From Vishniacozyma victoriae (lineage: Eukaryota > Basidiomycota > Tremellomycetes > Tremellales > Bulleribasidiaceae): a stretch of 64,000 bases of DNA. Positions 49,445 to 60,844 of the stretch are shown in pieces. The notes beneath the pieces were generated by a model. It worked only from the letters and a program-made list of their open reading frames with translations. It did no database searches and was not told where the DNA came from. Location of the stretch: assembly GCA_017654735.1 (NCBI GenBank), contig JADPYG010000088.1, forward strand, positions 4,216,001 through 4,280,000. Direction: 5' to 3'. The stretch's first letter is position 1; each line of letters opens with the position of its first letter. The position numbers and the translations under genes are program-made.

Positions 49445-50844
49445 AAGCACCTCGGGATTGCCTGTAATCGCTCTCGGCGGCGGTCGCAGCATCCTCAATT
49501 TCGCTCTGGATACCCTACTCATCAGCTTACTGCCGAAGAAAATAACCAGTGAGAAAAAGCTTACACTAAGAGTCTCAGCGGCGGTAGAGTGGTAGATGAG
49601 CTGGGCTTTGACCAGGTTGGAAAGGTTGGCGAGGGGTTCGGGCTATTCATCAGCTTGATCCCTTGTGAAGAGGATGATGAGCTACGTTCTCGAGAACGGC
49701 CTTCATGAGTCCAATGGCAGTTTCGGTAGATTGAACAAGTTTGTCTTCAGCTTCTTCGACGTGAAGCCTGAATGTCAGCTTTGCGTGTCAATTGGCAGGG
49801 TCAGCTTACCTAGACTGTTCCTGCCTTGCTGGAGTGGCTGCTTTCAATCTATCTCATCAGCTTTCGTTGCAAACAGGGGAGGCGAGCTTACGCAGCACGG
49901 GCACTATCCAGCTCAAGTCGGGCGGTCTTGACGGTTGCCCTAGCTTTCATTGCCAAGCCAATTGACGTCGAAAGGGTCGCCTGCCAGGGGGTAAGGAATC
50001 GATCAACAATCAAGTTGTCCTGCTGCAATCGAGCATCTCCGACCTGGAATCAGCTTTTGCCGATATACAAGGCCATCAAGTTTACCTTCTCCATGGCGGT
50101 TCCGTAGACTGCCAAGGCAGTTCCGAACCTATCTCCACTTCCAAGATCTGTAGCTCCATTCTTGGCAGCTCGACCAATAGCGTGAGGAAGGGTCTTGGGC
50201 TGATGAGGAGCTTCTACCCCCTGAGCAGGGATTGGGATGGGGAGGTTTGTGTTCTGGAGATCAGCTTGATTACTCTCCCGGAATCAGACAGCTGACCTTG
50301 AGGTTCTTGTTGGCGAAGGATGACCAGGCGGAAGCGGCTGTGGTGGATAGATCCTGGACTGATTCGGCAATGTCTGAGGGGTAGTCGTACTGATGATCAG
50401 CTTCGCCTTTGATCCGAGGTTTCAAGCTTACAGATTCAGTCTCGTGGACTTTGGTGACCTTTAGGAGTTTCTGGTGGACTCCCTGGAGGGCGTCTACTCG
50501 GGCCTCGAGCTGTTTGTACTCGGCGGGGAGTCTATAGAGCGAAGAATGGGTAGGGCATATTCAAGACGGAGAGGGAGAGTGAATGTGTATGAATGGGAGG
50601 AACTAGGTCAGCGTTACGCACACGCCTCCAAGTTACGACATACTCGGTGATACCCTCTGGGCCGACATTTCCGAGTCGTTCCCTGTACGTCAGCAGTGCT
50701 CCACTGAGTACTCCCTGCTTCCCGGAAGCCCGGCCGTGCGCTTCATACTCACCTGGTAGCTTGATAAGTATTCCTCAAGTTCTTCTGAACTGAGGTCATA
50801 TCGACAGCAGGTAAATTTGCGGAGAAGTTCTTCCAGGACTGCAT
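49445..50844 (-). CDS. Gvp36-like BAR-domain protein
   Basis: The ATG at 50844 opens MQSWKNFSANLPAVDMTSVQ. Exons then read ERLGNVGPEGITE, LPAEYKQLEARVDALQGVHQ, LLKVTKVHETES and YDYPSDIAESVQDLS. Later exons give EAPHQPKTLPHAIGRAAKNG, FGTALAVYGTAMEKVGDARL and QQDNLIVDRFLTPWQATLST. The C-terminal part contains KTARLELDSARAALKAATPA, LHVEEAEDKLVQSTETAIGL and LVKAQLIYHSTAAETLSGIQ. This order matches yeast Gvp36, a membrane-curving BAR protein of Golgi vesicles and endocytosis. About 300 residues from nine or so exons end DYRQSRGA at 49445. It is divergent from the proteasome gene across 249 bases. Confidence 0.85.
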
Positions 50845-51093
50845 TGTTGTGTAGGTAGGTGTGGGTATAGGTATAAGTGTATAGATATCCCTTCTGTGAG
50901 AAGTCACAATCACTCGCAGCCACCATGCTATACCCGCGTTCATTATGTAATATGATACACGTGTATTGATAACAATGTATAAATACACGTCACTAAATAC
51001 ACGACACGCAATCCCTGTTCAAGCTGTTTAGCGAGGTATAACCCTTACATTCCTCGACATTCTACTCTTCACTCTTCTTCTTTCTTTTTCATT
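50845..51093. promoter_or_regulatory. bidirectional promoter of the BAR and PUP1 genes
   Basis: A 249-base divergent promoter with the TACACGTGTA element centred at about 50960, an AT-rich stretch (ACAATGTATAAATACACG) and a T/C-rich leader before the plus-strand ATG. Confidence 0.6.
50942..50967. promoter_or_regulatory. ATTATGTAATAT + TACACGTGTA element, copy 2
   Basis: ATTATGTAATAT, two variable bases, then TACACGTGTA, with the same spacing as the copy at 18775-18800. The E-box CACGTG is at 50958-50963. Confidence 0.6.
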
Positions 51094-52277
51094 ATGGCTA
51101 CATCAGCCTTACAAGAACAACCTTCTTCTCATGGTTTCGACTTTTCAAACCATGGTAGAAACCAGTTCCTCGGTGCCAGGATGGGTGGTTTACCAAAGGG
51201 TATGTTCAGTTTGAGGTCTCTCTCTATCGGACCAGAAACTGACAATAAGCTACTTCTACTGGTACTACCATTGTAGGAGTCAAGTTTGGAGGTGGTGACT
51301 CTGGAGAAGAGGAAGGTGTCTGCCTTGGAGCTGATACGAGAGCGACCGGAGGGTCTATTGTAGCAGACAAGAACTGTGAAAAGGTCAGCTCTTCGATACT
51401 TTGTATGTCGCATTAAGCTGACTATCAGATTCACTACCTCACTCCTCAGATCAGATGTTGCGGTGCTGGTACTGCCGCTGACACCGAGTAAGCTTGACGT
51501 CACTGATCTTCGACCGAAGCTGACATCCAGATTCGTCACCAACCTCATTGCGTCCAACCTTGAGCTACACGCTCTATCACAAGGCCGTCCAGCACGAGTC
51601 GTCACTGCCATGACCATGCTCAAACAGTACCTCTTCCGGTAAGCTACTTGTCCCCTTTCGTCGTCGGACATAGCTGACAAGCAGATACCAAGGACACGTT
51701 GGTGCCCATCTCGTTCTCGGTGGTGTCGATTCTACCGGTCCTCATCTATTCACTGTCGCTGCCCACGGGTCCACCGACAAGCTTCCTTATGTAACTATGG
51801 GATCTGGTAGTTTGGCCGCCATGGCTGTCTTTGAGTCTAGCTTCAAGGAACACATGACTGTAAGCTTACAAATCCCGTTCGTTGACTTCAGCTGATAATT
51901 AGCGAGCCGAGGCCATCGCACTTGTTGCACGGGCTATCCGATCCGGTATCTTCAACGATCTGGGTTCCGGTTCCAACGTCGATGTCTCTGTCATTACCAA
52001 GGCCGGTACCGAGATGTTGAGGAACTACGAGATGCCCGTATGTCAGCTTTGACGTCCCAGGTTCGCAGCTGACCCATAGAACGAGCGAGGAATCAAGTCA
52101 CGAGACTACAAGTTCCGTCGCGGTACCACCGCATGGACCAAGGAGAATGTCCGCAGCTTGATCGTCTCCGACGACGTCAAAGTCACTGCCGGCGCCGGAA
52201 AGGAACAACCCATAGCAGAAGCATCAACACAACCAACAACAGCGCCCGTAGGAGAAGGTATGGACGTCGATTTGTAA
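51094..52277 (+). CDS. PUP1: 20S proteasome subunit beta-2
   Basis: The ATG at 51094 opens a propeptide ([20 protein letters not shown]) that ends TSTG. The mature enzyme then begins [11 protein letters not shown] with the catalytic N-terminal Thr. [40 protein letters not shown] and [20 protein letters not shown] follow, as do [18 protein letters not shown] and [14 protein letters not shown], with the conserved Asp, Lys and Ser of the active site. The total is about 295 residues in seven exons. The C-terminal tail ([20 protein letters not shown]) is the usual arm that clasps beta-3. It carries the trypsin-like activity of the proteasome. Confidence 0.95.
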
Positions 52278-52747
52278 ATTTCCGACCAAGAGTCATAACG
52301 TAAGTCTCTTTCCTGCTCTTCTACCATCTCGGCTCCTACCCCCTTTTCAATGATGAGATTATGTTGGCACCAGTCATACCGTTAATTATGGTGATTTTTC
52401 GGACGCAACCACAACTATACGCAGTGGTCGTCCCTGATACTCCTCGCTCCTTTCACTTTCATTTGTGTTTAGGGGCTTTGTGCTGATGAGTATAGATCAC
52501 GAACGATTGTAGAATAGAATTAAATCAAATGACATGTATGCATCATCGATGTTGACGACTACATCCTACATCGGGCACGAGTAAATGCTAAACTGTGACG
52601 CAACGCCCACTTCCGAGACTTACCTCACTCATCGCTCGAGAGTGATCATCGAGATCAGGACAGCTGCGAAAGGTGTGAGAAACCATGCTGATTCTGGTGA
52701 TGACGAGGGCTGCATGCAGACTTCAGTATTCTACTATCCAAGTCTAC
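52278..52747. other. convergent intergenic region
   Basis: About 470 bases between the PUP1 stop and the 3' end of the siderophore transporter. No gene is seen. Confidence 0.4.
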
Positions 52748-55369
52748 CTAGACAGGGACCCTTTGACTCTTCTCGTGGTTCACTCCCACCCTATTCTCCT
52801 CGTTACCCAAAGTATACCTTCCATCCTCTGGCTCTGCCCCCGGTCCAACATCCCCAGGATGCTTAATCTCCCGACTATCAACACTACTAACCTCGAACCC
52901 TTCCGCATCTTGGAAACTCTGTTGATCACCCAATCTAGGGTTCTTCAAACATAAACTAGCAATGACTAGTAGTACCGAGATACACAATCCAGTAATGGTC
53001 AAATACCTCTGAACCTCTCCGTACGCAGTCATGAGCGCTATCCTTTCTGGTTGACCAACTGCTCCCCTTGGGTTGTTGTCGATGAAATCTATTGGATCTC
53101 CATAAACGGAAGTTGCTAGTGCTTGAGCGTCTGCGATTCCAATTTCATTAAATCGATCCAAGATATGGTTCGGGAGTGTATTTATCCAAATTCCACCTGC
53201 AATCGTGTTACCAAGAGCGGATCCGATAGAGTACGAAGCGAGGTATAAGGCGGTTACGATTGCCGTTCGTTCATGCTGGACTGCAGCTTGGATCAAGGCT
53301 TGGGTGGGATAAGGGAATAAACCACCCGCGACACCAAGAACGACTTCGGCACCGACTAATCCAGCTAGTTGATGGGTTTCGGTTCCTCCTCTATACCTGT
53401 AGAGTAAACCGAAAGCGAGGACGAAGAGGAGTGTTCCGGCGACAGCGAAATATTTGAGGTGTCGGACGTATCGGACAATCACACCGACTACTACTCCGGT
53501 GATGACTGATACGAAAGAGTAGATGTTTTGAATCCATGTGGCTTGTTTTACCGGTCTATCTATCAGCTCTTATCTGATGAATTTGAGAAACGTACTGATT
53601 GAAAGCGACTCTCAAGGTGAAATAGAGGTAATCTCCCTGAGTATACCAAGCGGTATTTAACAAGAGCGCAACACAGAGAGCAGCAACAACCTGCCTATCC
53701 CTCAATATCCTAAAAGGCATCACAGGGTGTCTGGCGAACTTCATCTCCCAGACCACAAAAGCGGGAATACAAATAACAACCCCAATAACCAATGGAACGA
53801 TAATATTGGGTGTAGACCACTGACTACCGTTCCCACCAGCTAGAGTGAGTGGGACGAGGATAAATGAAAAGATGGCGGCGATTAGGAGGAGACCTATCAG
53901 GTCGATTTGCCAGAAGAAATCGGCCCAGAGGTGGGCGGACATTAAGGATTTGACGGGTGAAGGGAGGTTTGCAAGAGCTCCGGATCGTTTGGCTCGGACT
54001 TCGGCAGAGATTAGGGTTATGAAGAGGGGGATTGCGATTACTGGGAAGATTATTCCGAACATTCCTGATTGTCAGCGACTAAGCTCACGAGGTCCGAAGG
54101 ATCGAGTGGGGGAGGTTTGATAGGGCATAAGAGGCCATTCGTGGGAGGGTGAGAATTGGAACAGGTAGAGACCGGAAGTAAGAGGGAGCAAGAGCTTTGC
54201 GCAGACAAGCCAAGGAGCGTATAAAGAGGGGAGAAAGAAGACTAACCGATACCCCACTGCCAATTACTCTCCAGCAAAACTCTCTCGGTAATAAATCCAG
54301 CAACCCAGGTATTACTACAAATTAGCATCTGTCCATTGCCTGGGAGATGACGAGAGCAGAGAGAGGTGGGGGAACATACATAAGTGAAGGCCAGGCTGGG
54401 ATGTATGAGAAAAATACTCTGTTTCGAAGTGAGGTAAGATCGGCGATGAGGACTTCTACTAGGACTGTCCATCAGCATTTTCTACATGACGGGGGAAGGA
54501 AAATCGGACGTACGCTGTACACCTGTGAAACCGAATTGATAGAGAACTGCGCCTCCTGCGAAACCGCTGACCTCTGTTCCGGTTGCCATTACAATCGTAC
54601 CTATTATCAGTATCGATCACGTGAGGGATGGTATATGGTATGTAGATCGAACGTAGCGGATTGAGCATGGGCGAGATGGCCAAGAAGGAGCAGAAGAAGC
54701 ACGAAGCATGGGAGTAGATAATGGAGGAGGAGAAGTAGAAGTAGATTCGAGATAACAAGTTAGAAGAGGAACTCACCGACAACATAGAATACACAACTGA
54801 TCAACAAGATCGATACTCGTCCAAAATAATCACTAATCTTGGCATATGCAGGTTGAGCAGCGGCAGCTACGATCGCTCGAACAACGCTGACTGTGGAGAT
54901 CTGGGCGGAAGCGCCAAAAGAAGAAGTCGCTTCTGATTGATAAGAGAACCGTGTGGAGCCATCAAGTCTAGTGGTCAGTCACGTATCCATGTAGGTATGG
55001 CCTTTGGCCCGCTCAAAATGATGATTGTATGAATAAGTCATACCCGTAAACATCTACATATTAGCTCATCTTGAGATAAGAGGGAGCAGACGTACAAGCA
55101 ATCAAGAAGATGAAGAAAAATAAAACCCATTTATGCCATCCATTAAAGAATTCACCAATGATCTCGATCCGTCTGACTCCAGGCGATTTGTCTCCAAAAA
55201 CAGTCCCATCCCCATCTTTCTCCCCTTCATGATGAGGCATAACTTGCTTGACATTCGGATATAGAGGTCCGGAACCATCCGTCGTCTCCCCAGGTACATT
55301 TGTTGGGTCATGTGATTGGACGCGGGTCGTGTTGGTCCCATCACTAGTTCTGCGAGTGAACAAACCCAT
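52748..55369 (-). CDS. siderophore-iron MFS transporter (SIT/ARN family)
   Basis: The ATG at 55369 opens MGLFTRRTSDGTNTTRVQSH. A cytosolic N-terminus leads into about 14 membrane segments: GWHKWVLFFFIFLIAYVYGL, SATSSFGAS-type loop, RAIVAAAAQPAYAKISDYFG (the MFS motif after span 2), ILLISCVFYVVGTIVMATG and FGFTGVQLLVEVLIADLTSL. Later parts include FGIIFPVIAIPLFITLISAE, LIGLLLIAAIFSFILVPLTL, WYTQGDYLYFTLRVAFNQS and YFAVAGTLLFVLAFGLLYRY. The STRFSYQS-type region after span 1 and the long AGGIWINTLP loop match the siderophore transporter branch. The total is about 640 residues. It imports ferric siderophores by proton symport. Two perfect ATCTGATAA sites lie 64 and 273 bases upstream of the ATG. 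Confidence 0.88.
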
Positions 55370-55432
55370 TGAAATCTATCTTGAGGTGATGAATTAGTGG
55401 ATTGCAAGGTTGACTCAACGGAGGAGTAGTTC

Positions 55433-55441
55433 TTATCAGAT
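55433..55441 (-). promoter_or_regulatory. ATCTGATAA iron-GATA site 1
   Basis: The minus strand reads ATCTGATAA, an exact match to ATCWGATAA, the consensus of fungal iron-responsive GATA repressors (SreA, Urbs1, Cir1 class). It is 64 bases above the transporter ATG. Confidence 0.7.
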
Positions 55442-55641
55442 TGCTACGGCTGCGGGTCTAAACTTTTTACAGCCGTCAGCCGATAATTCAGAAAGTGGAT
55501 GGTCAACGTCATCACCCTCTCGGAACTTGTTCTGCGCCTTCTTTCCCCCCTCTTCCAACCCAACACCCTGTGGAAGCTGACCACGAGGGTTTCAGGCAGA
55601 GGGCAGAGGGGAAAGGGAGACGTAAACCTCTTCGGGATTCA

Positions 55642-55650
55642 TTATCAGAT
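55642..55650 (-). promoter_or_regulatory. ATCTGATAA iron-GATA site 2
   Basis: A second exact ATCWGATAA match in the same orientation, 273 bases above the transporter ATG. Confidence 0.7.
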
Positions 55651-56369
55651 TACGTTTTTACCCTTCAGAAACCAGCCCTTTATTCATCGGCCGAATTCAG
55701 GAACGGTTGCATGATGACTCGGGATTAAACTGCATGTCTGTAGGTGAGTGGAGATGGTTGACAGTGATTTTCACATGGCGAGTGTATCGATATCGGATAC
55801 TTCAAGAATCGTCAAGATGCAGAGGCGAGTGATGGGGGCGGGAATTTAGAGTTGGAGTTGTTTGACTTCAATCATTCGGTAATTGAGTAATCAAGCTAAA
55901 AAATCAGACGCCGTGAACACTGTTTCAACGACGCCATCTGAATGGCCGAATACTAAATATCAGTACTATTCGATGGGTGATGATTGAGTTGATACATCAA
56001 TACGCCAAGCATGTTTGGAAAGATATCCGTACTAACACCCCCCAGTTACCTGCAAATTGAATTCGTTTACCCCTACTGATGAACTTGATCCCAATCTACA
56101 CGTTACTCCGATTACAACAAAGGTGAGACCGATAGACTCTCCTATCACTAGGTGATCTCACTAGTGAATGGGAATGTATGAGATACACACCTCAACATGA
56201 AGGCGAGAAATATATATATACACATCAACTTATCACCTCGTTTCTATCAACAACAAAATCTACTGGCTAGACCCCCATCTCACACTCCTTTTTCTATCAA
56301 TATACCGGCTGGTCCAATACAAAACCTCTCTTGACGAGACTCCAAAATACAAAAGCATCAATACAAAGG

Positions 56370-58206
56370 ATGAACTCTACACCCACACCCGATTTGGAAA
56401 TGATGGCGAAAGCTTATTTCAGCGATAAGATCGCTATTGCTCTTGGATCACAATTTATGGGGTACGTCCTCTTCTTCTCATTCCTTTCCCCTGCCCATCT
56501 TACCTCTCTCTCTGAATCGCATCTTCCTCTACTCCCCCCGGCTGTCTCCTCCAAGTCATCATAGTGAAGGTCTGACTCTGCCAGTGTACTCTGGGACGCA
56601 GTATTCATAGGAATCATATTCGGTCAAACCCTCAAATGGATCCCACACGCAACTAAAGACGCACTACATATCCGGCTCCTGGTGGTATGTAACCTCCTGT
56701 CACTGGGAATAAGCTAATAAGTAGGGTTTCGCGATCGTAGGTTGTTTAGCTGCTACTATCTAGTAAGTCTATCTCCCCCTCCTTTCTTCAGATATAATGC
56801 ACATCAAGGTGACATGGTAGTACATGGAAAAATTTCTTCGAAGCGTTCGTATTGTTATTCGGGACTTTCCTAAGATTCGCATCGTGGGATCGTAAGTCCA
56901 TCAGTCAACCCACGTCGAACCAGCTAATGGAAGACCTTGGACTATACACTTTATTCAATGGTTTGACGATCATTCCTATTGAGGTCGCATTCGCGGATAG
57001 AGCAATTAGGATCAATGGTAATAACAAGATCTTGGCGGCTGCACTATATTCTACCATGTACGTCCTTTTCCCCTGTCTGCGATTTTCCCTCATACTCGGT
57101 CCCCTACGCTGGGCTAGAGAAGTAAGGCAACGGAACTTAGGCTGACGGTTAGTCTCGCTACTACCACTTGTACGATTGGTTCACTCGTTACAACCAGAGG
57201 TCATACAATGTTTGACGGTACCCAAGTATGTCTCTCCCCCATCGTCTCCCTTATTTTTCCCTCATCTTCCCCCTGTCCCCTCTTCCCTCCCGCTTACATC
57301 TTGGGCTGATATGCTGACGAGCAGTTGATGGTCCATTTCTTCCTAGCTCAGGGGACAATCTGTGCAGCAATGCATCTCTCGGTGACTGCCGCTATAATTT
57401 ACGGCCTAATGAAAAACAGGGAAGGATCAAGGCGAACAAACAGGATGGTCGATAAGATTATCATGTACGTCCACCCCTCTTCCATTGTACATAAGCTGAT
57501 TAGTAGGATTACGTTGGAAGGTCAAATACCTGGTACTATCATGTATGTCCCCTCACCCAATCCCCAGAGCTGATGGGTAGTGCGATTATTGCGATTCTAT
57601 TGGCGGCTACCAATCTTGGAAATCCATTTATCCCTTGGGTATTGTATGTCCCTTTATACCCAATCGTAATAACATAGGCTGATAGATAGGATCGTTCATC
57701 CCAAATTCTATATGATGGGTTGTCTTGGTATGTCACCTTTCTTCCCCCCGTTTGAATCATCCACTGACCGTGGCAGCGATGTTGAATACCCGACACTCAT
57801 GGTCCCAAGAAGGTAGATTACACGAAGTACGGCATCCCCTTTCCCCCAACCGCCACATCCTAACAATCAGTCCACATCCAACGCCTCCCACCAAACACTT
57901 TCCTCAAACGACTCAAAAGGAGGTTTATCAGTCTCATCATCAACTCACCAAAGGATTTCAGTCCGAACCTCAGTCCAGATGTTTGATGATTTCACCGAGA
58001 AACCAAGTATCAAACCATCTACCTCTTCTACTTTCGGATCCGGCCTCGGCATCGTAGGGGGTGTGACGAGGGCGAAAAGTATATACGATGATATGAAGAG
58101 AGAGAGGGCTCAACTTAAACTTGAAAATGAGTTGATCAGGAGTGGAGCTTCTTTCGGACCTATTTTCAACGAGAGCAGCCTTGGGACAAAAATCAGTATG
58201 GTCTAG
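56370..58206 (+). CDS. DUF6534-type seven-span membrane protein
   Basis: The ATG at 56370 opens MNSTPTPDLEMMAKAYFSDK, then exons code for hydrophobic spans: GSQFMGVLWDAVFIGIIFGQ, LLVGFAIVGCLAATIYY, EAFVLLFGTFLRFASWD, and later TICAAMHLSVTAAIIYGLM and LEGQIPGTIMAIIAILLAA. The soluble tail reads AMLNTRHSWSQEG and then a region with SSTFGSGLGIVGGVTRAKSI, ending SSLGTKISMV. The QGTxP/LNSR-like motif (MLNTRHSW) after the last span is typical of the basidiomycete DUF6534 family, whose function is unknown. The total is about 380 residues with nine or so introns, several using CTGATA/GCTAAT branches. Confidence 0.75.
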
Positions 58207-58340
58207 ATTTCCTAGTCTGTACTTCGTGTACTAACAAGGGCTTGACGTGTTGCGCTGTGCGCTCAATTCCGTTCGGTTGTACTGTCGATCTATCTCCTGT
58301 AGAGCCCTGTAAAATACTGTATGCATCCACCCATTCCTGA

Positions 58341-60603
58341 TCAAATCAGGTGATCCCAACGGAGTATCCCATCCTGACTCTCTCTCGCCTCCAATATCCG
58401 AATAGATCTCTCTCCATCTTCCACCGTACTCTGCCCACCTTCCAGCTCCATTGGTCCATACATATCGGCCAGTATCTTGTCGGCCGCACCACCCGTCTGA
58501 GGAGACATTCCATCCATCAAGAGTTCCGATAATTGTTCGTAAACGACTTTCAACCTCGCCAGCTCTTGGAAATTCAATCCGCTCGAAACGATCTGCCGGC
58601 ATGTCTCGAGTTGGTCGCTTATAACACCTAGATCCAAGTTGTAGGCGTGAGAAGTGGTGTACAGCAACGAGATGACGATTTGATATCTCCAAGCAAGTGT
58701 GATCAAATCTCGGGGTGGAGTTGTAGATGTTTGATAGATCTCTAAAGCTTCTTGGGCGTACTTCCCCAGCTTGTCCACACGAGGTTCATCGGTGGATGTG
58801 ATAGGGGCAGGTCGGTAGATCAGGCATAGAGCTTGAAGCGATAAAAGTCGAAGATACGTGTGACCGCCCTCGTCGAATTTTGGAGTAGACCATGAACTCC
58901 GCCATTTATGGATTTCTTCTTCAAAAGCTACTTGGTCGTCACCGGAGATACGCGACTGCGAATGAAGCTTTGAAGATATTCTGCCGAGAATGCGACATTG
59001 AGACGTCATAGCATTAGACGTTGAACTGAGGAAATCTCCATCTGACTCGGAAGGCAGCTATCGGTCAACATCGCGTCATGCATCAGACTGATGACGGTAC
59101 TCACATCCGCATCCATGTCCGAATCGGCAACACTGAGTGGTCTCCCTAGACCGGCAGCAAGAGACCTGTCGAGGTTGTAGATCGTCCACCAAATCCTTTT
59201 CCGTAGTTCGATATCGGCCGGTGGTGAGGCTGTTTTCTTATGTAGCTGAAGACTAATGGCAGTCTGCATCGCAAGAGCGAGAATGTTGTGGGCGGTAGTT
59301 TCGGGGTGGAGACCGAGTAATACAGAGCAGAGCAGTGCCAGGTATGCTTGTATAGTGATCTGCAGTATGAGCTGAATCCCGGTTGGGTGTAGGCGAAAGC
59401 TCACCAAGTCCGTTTTGGATGTAGCTGCTGTCAAACTACGCATCGCCCTGTCTCTCAGGCTTTGAGAGGTACCACTCTCCATTTCTCCATTTTGTTCGCA
59501 TAGATATGCTCCGACGCTGGTGATCACCAAGACCGAAAATTCCTTCCGTTGATCGGCCAAGCCCGCACCTGACTCCTGCTCCGCTGTATGTATCTGTAGA
59601 TCCACCATAAACTCCCCTCGATCCAAGAACGGGTATCGTACATGGTAGGCATCGAAAAATGCTGTAGCCGCCGTTTGAAGTGCTTCGAGACTCGGAAGGG
59701 GATGTGAATGACTCGAAAGGTGGGTGGGCTCGAGATCAGGTTGAGCTTCAATGCCTAAGATAGTCTGGGCGAAACCGGAGTAGTATCTCTCGACGTCTGC
59801 TGGTGGGTGGGGGAATGTTGAGGAGCCGCCATGCGGAGCGTGGTCGTGGTTGACGGGTGTGGATGTATGTGCGAGTTGAGCTTCTAGTTCGGCAACTCGC
59901 TGTTGTGCTATGTGGAGCTCGTTGGTTGTTCTGCTCTGTTCGTTCTTGAGGTTGACCACGAGTCTAGCGGTCAGCCTTACTATAATTCGTCGATGTAATT
60001 GACCTACCCGGCGGTAGCTGGACTGATCTCAAAAACACAAGGCGTATCAGCCTTCCAACACCCCGCACACCTCGGCCTTGCATTGTCACATTTCCTCTTG
60101 ATCCGATGACACCTCACACAAGCCTGATTAGCAGTCGCGGCCGGATGTACATAGACTACTCCCGACCTCCAATCTCCCGCCGAATCCTCGTATTCCGCGA
60201 CAGTAGCTTCGTTGATGATGTTTGCTAAATCAATGTTGTTGACCGAAGCGTGTGATCTTGCCTTTTTACGTGGTGGAGGTTGATCCATTTCTGCAGCTGC
60301 TTGTTGAGTATCGAAAAACCGCAGGTCATCAGTAGACTCGTCTACTTGGTAATGGCTGTCTGTTGTCCATTGTTGATGTGCTCCGTTGCGTTCGGATGAT
60401 TCCTGTTGTTGATGATTGGATTGGTTTGCCGGATCATCTAATAATTCCGGTGCTATTTGTAGCTGCTGTTGATGTTGATGTTGATCATCTTGCCCGAGTG
60501 CTGCAGATAGGGTTGATATAGATGGTAGATTATAGGACATTGTTGATAGTTGATTGATAGAAGCGGGAAGTGCCGCATTGAATGGGTATACTGTAGAGTA
60601 CAC
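58341..60603 (-). CDS. Zn2Cys6 fungal transcription factor
   Basis: The ATG at 60603 opens MYSTVYPFNAALPASINQLS; a second ATG (MSYNLPSIS) 21 codons in is an alternative. A Gln/His-rich stretch (DDQHQHQQQLQ) and a basic patch (RKKARS) precede the binuclear cluster CVRCHRIKRKCDNARPRC and then AGCWKADTPC, with all six cysteines at Zn2Cys6 spacing. A coiled coil follows (NEQSRTTNELHIAQQRVAEL). The middle homology region contains YHVRYPFLDRGEFMV, then AMQTAISLQLHKK and RIWWTIYNLDRSLAAGLGRP, the fungal-specific TF domain. The last two exons run LGRISSKLHSQSRISGDDQ to the stop at 58341. The total is about 730 residues. Its targets are unknown; it is divergent from the ketopantoate reductase. Confidence 0.9.
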
Positions 60604-60844
60604 ACTCTAACCAAAAGGAGTGATCGGTTACATCCGGATCTCCTATACTCCCCTTTAACCGGTATTCAATGATAAGGCGTCAGTATTCAAAGGGGGCATT
60701 CGACTCAAATAGCACATGTATATACTCACCAGATTATCAGCGAAAACACCTCGAATCCAACACATCTTCCGACATCTATCATCATCGTCAACAGTCACAC
60801 TATATCCCTTTCGAAAACAGATCTCAGTGAGAGCCAATTCTACA

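Larger units (their letters stand above)
55370..56369. promoter_or_regulatory. divergent promoter with iron-GATA sites
   Basis: A 1-kb region between the siderophore transporter and the DUF6534 gene. It holds the two ATCTGATAA sites near the transporter, and TATATATATA near 56211 close to the plus-strand gene. Confidence 0.6.
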
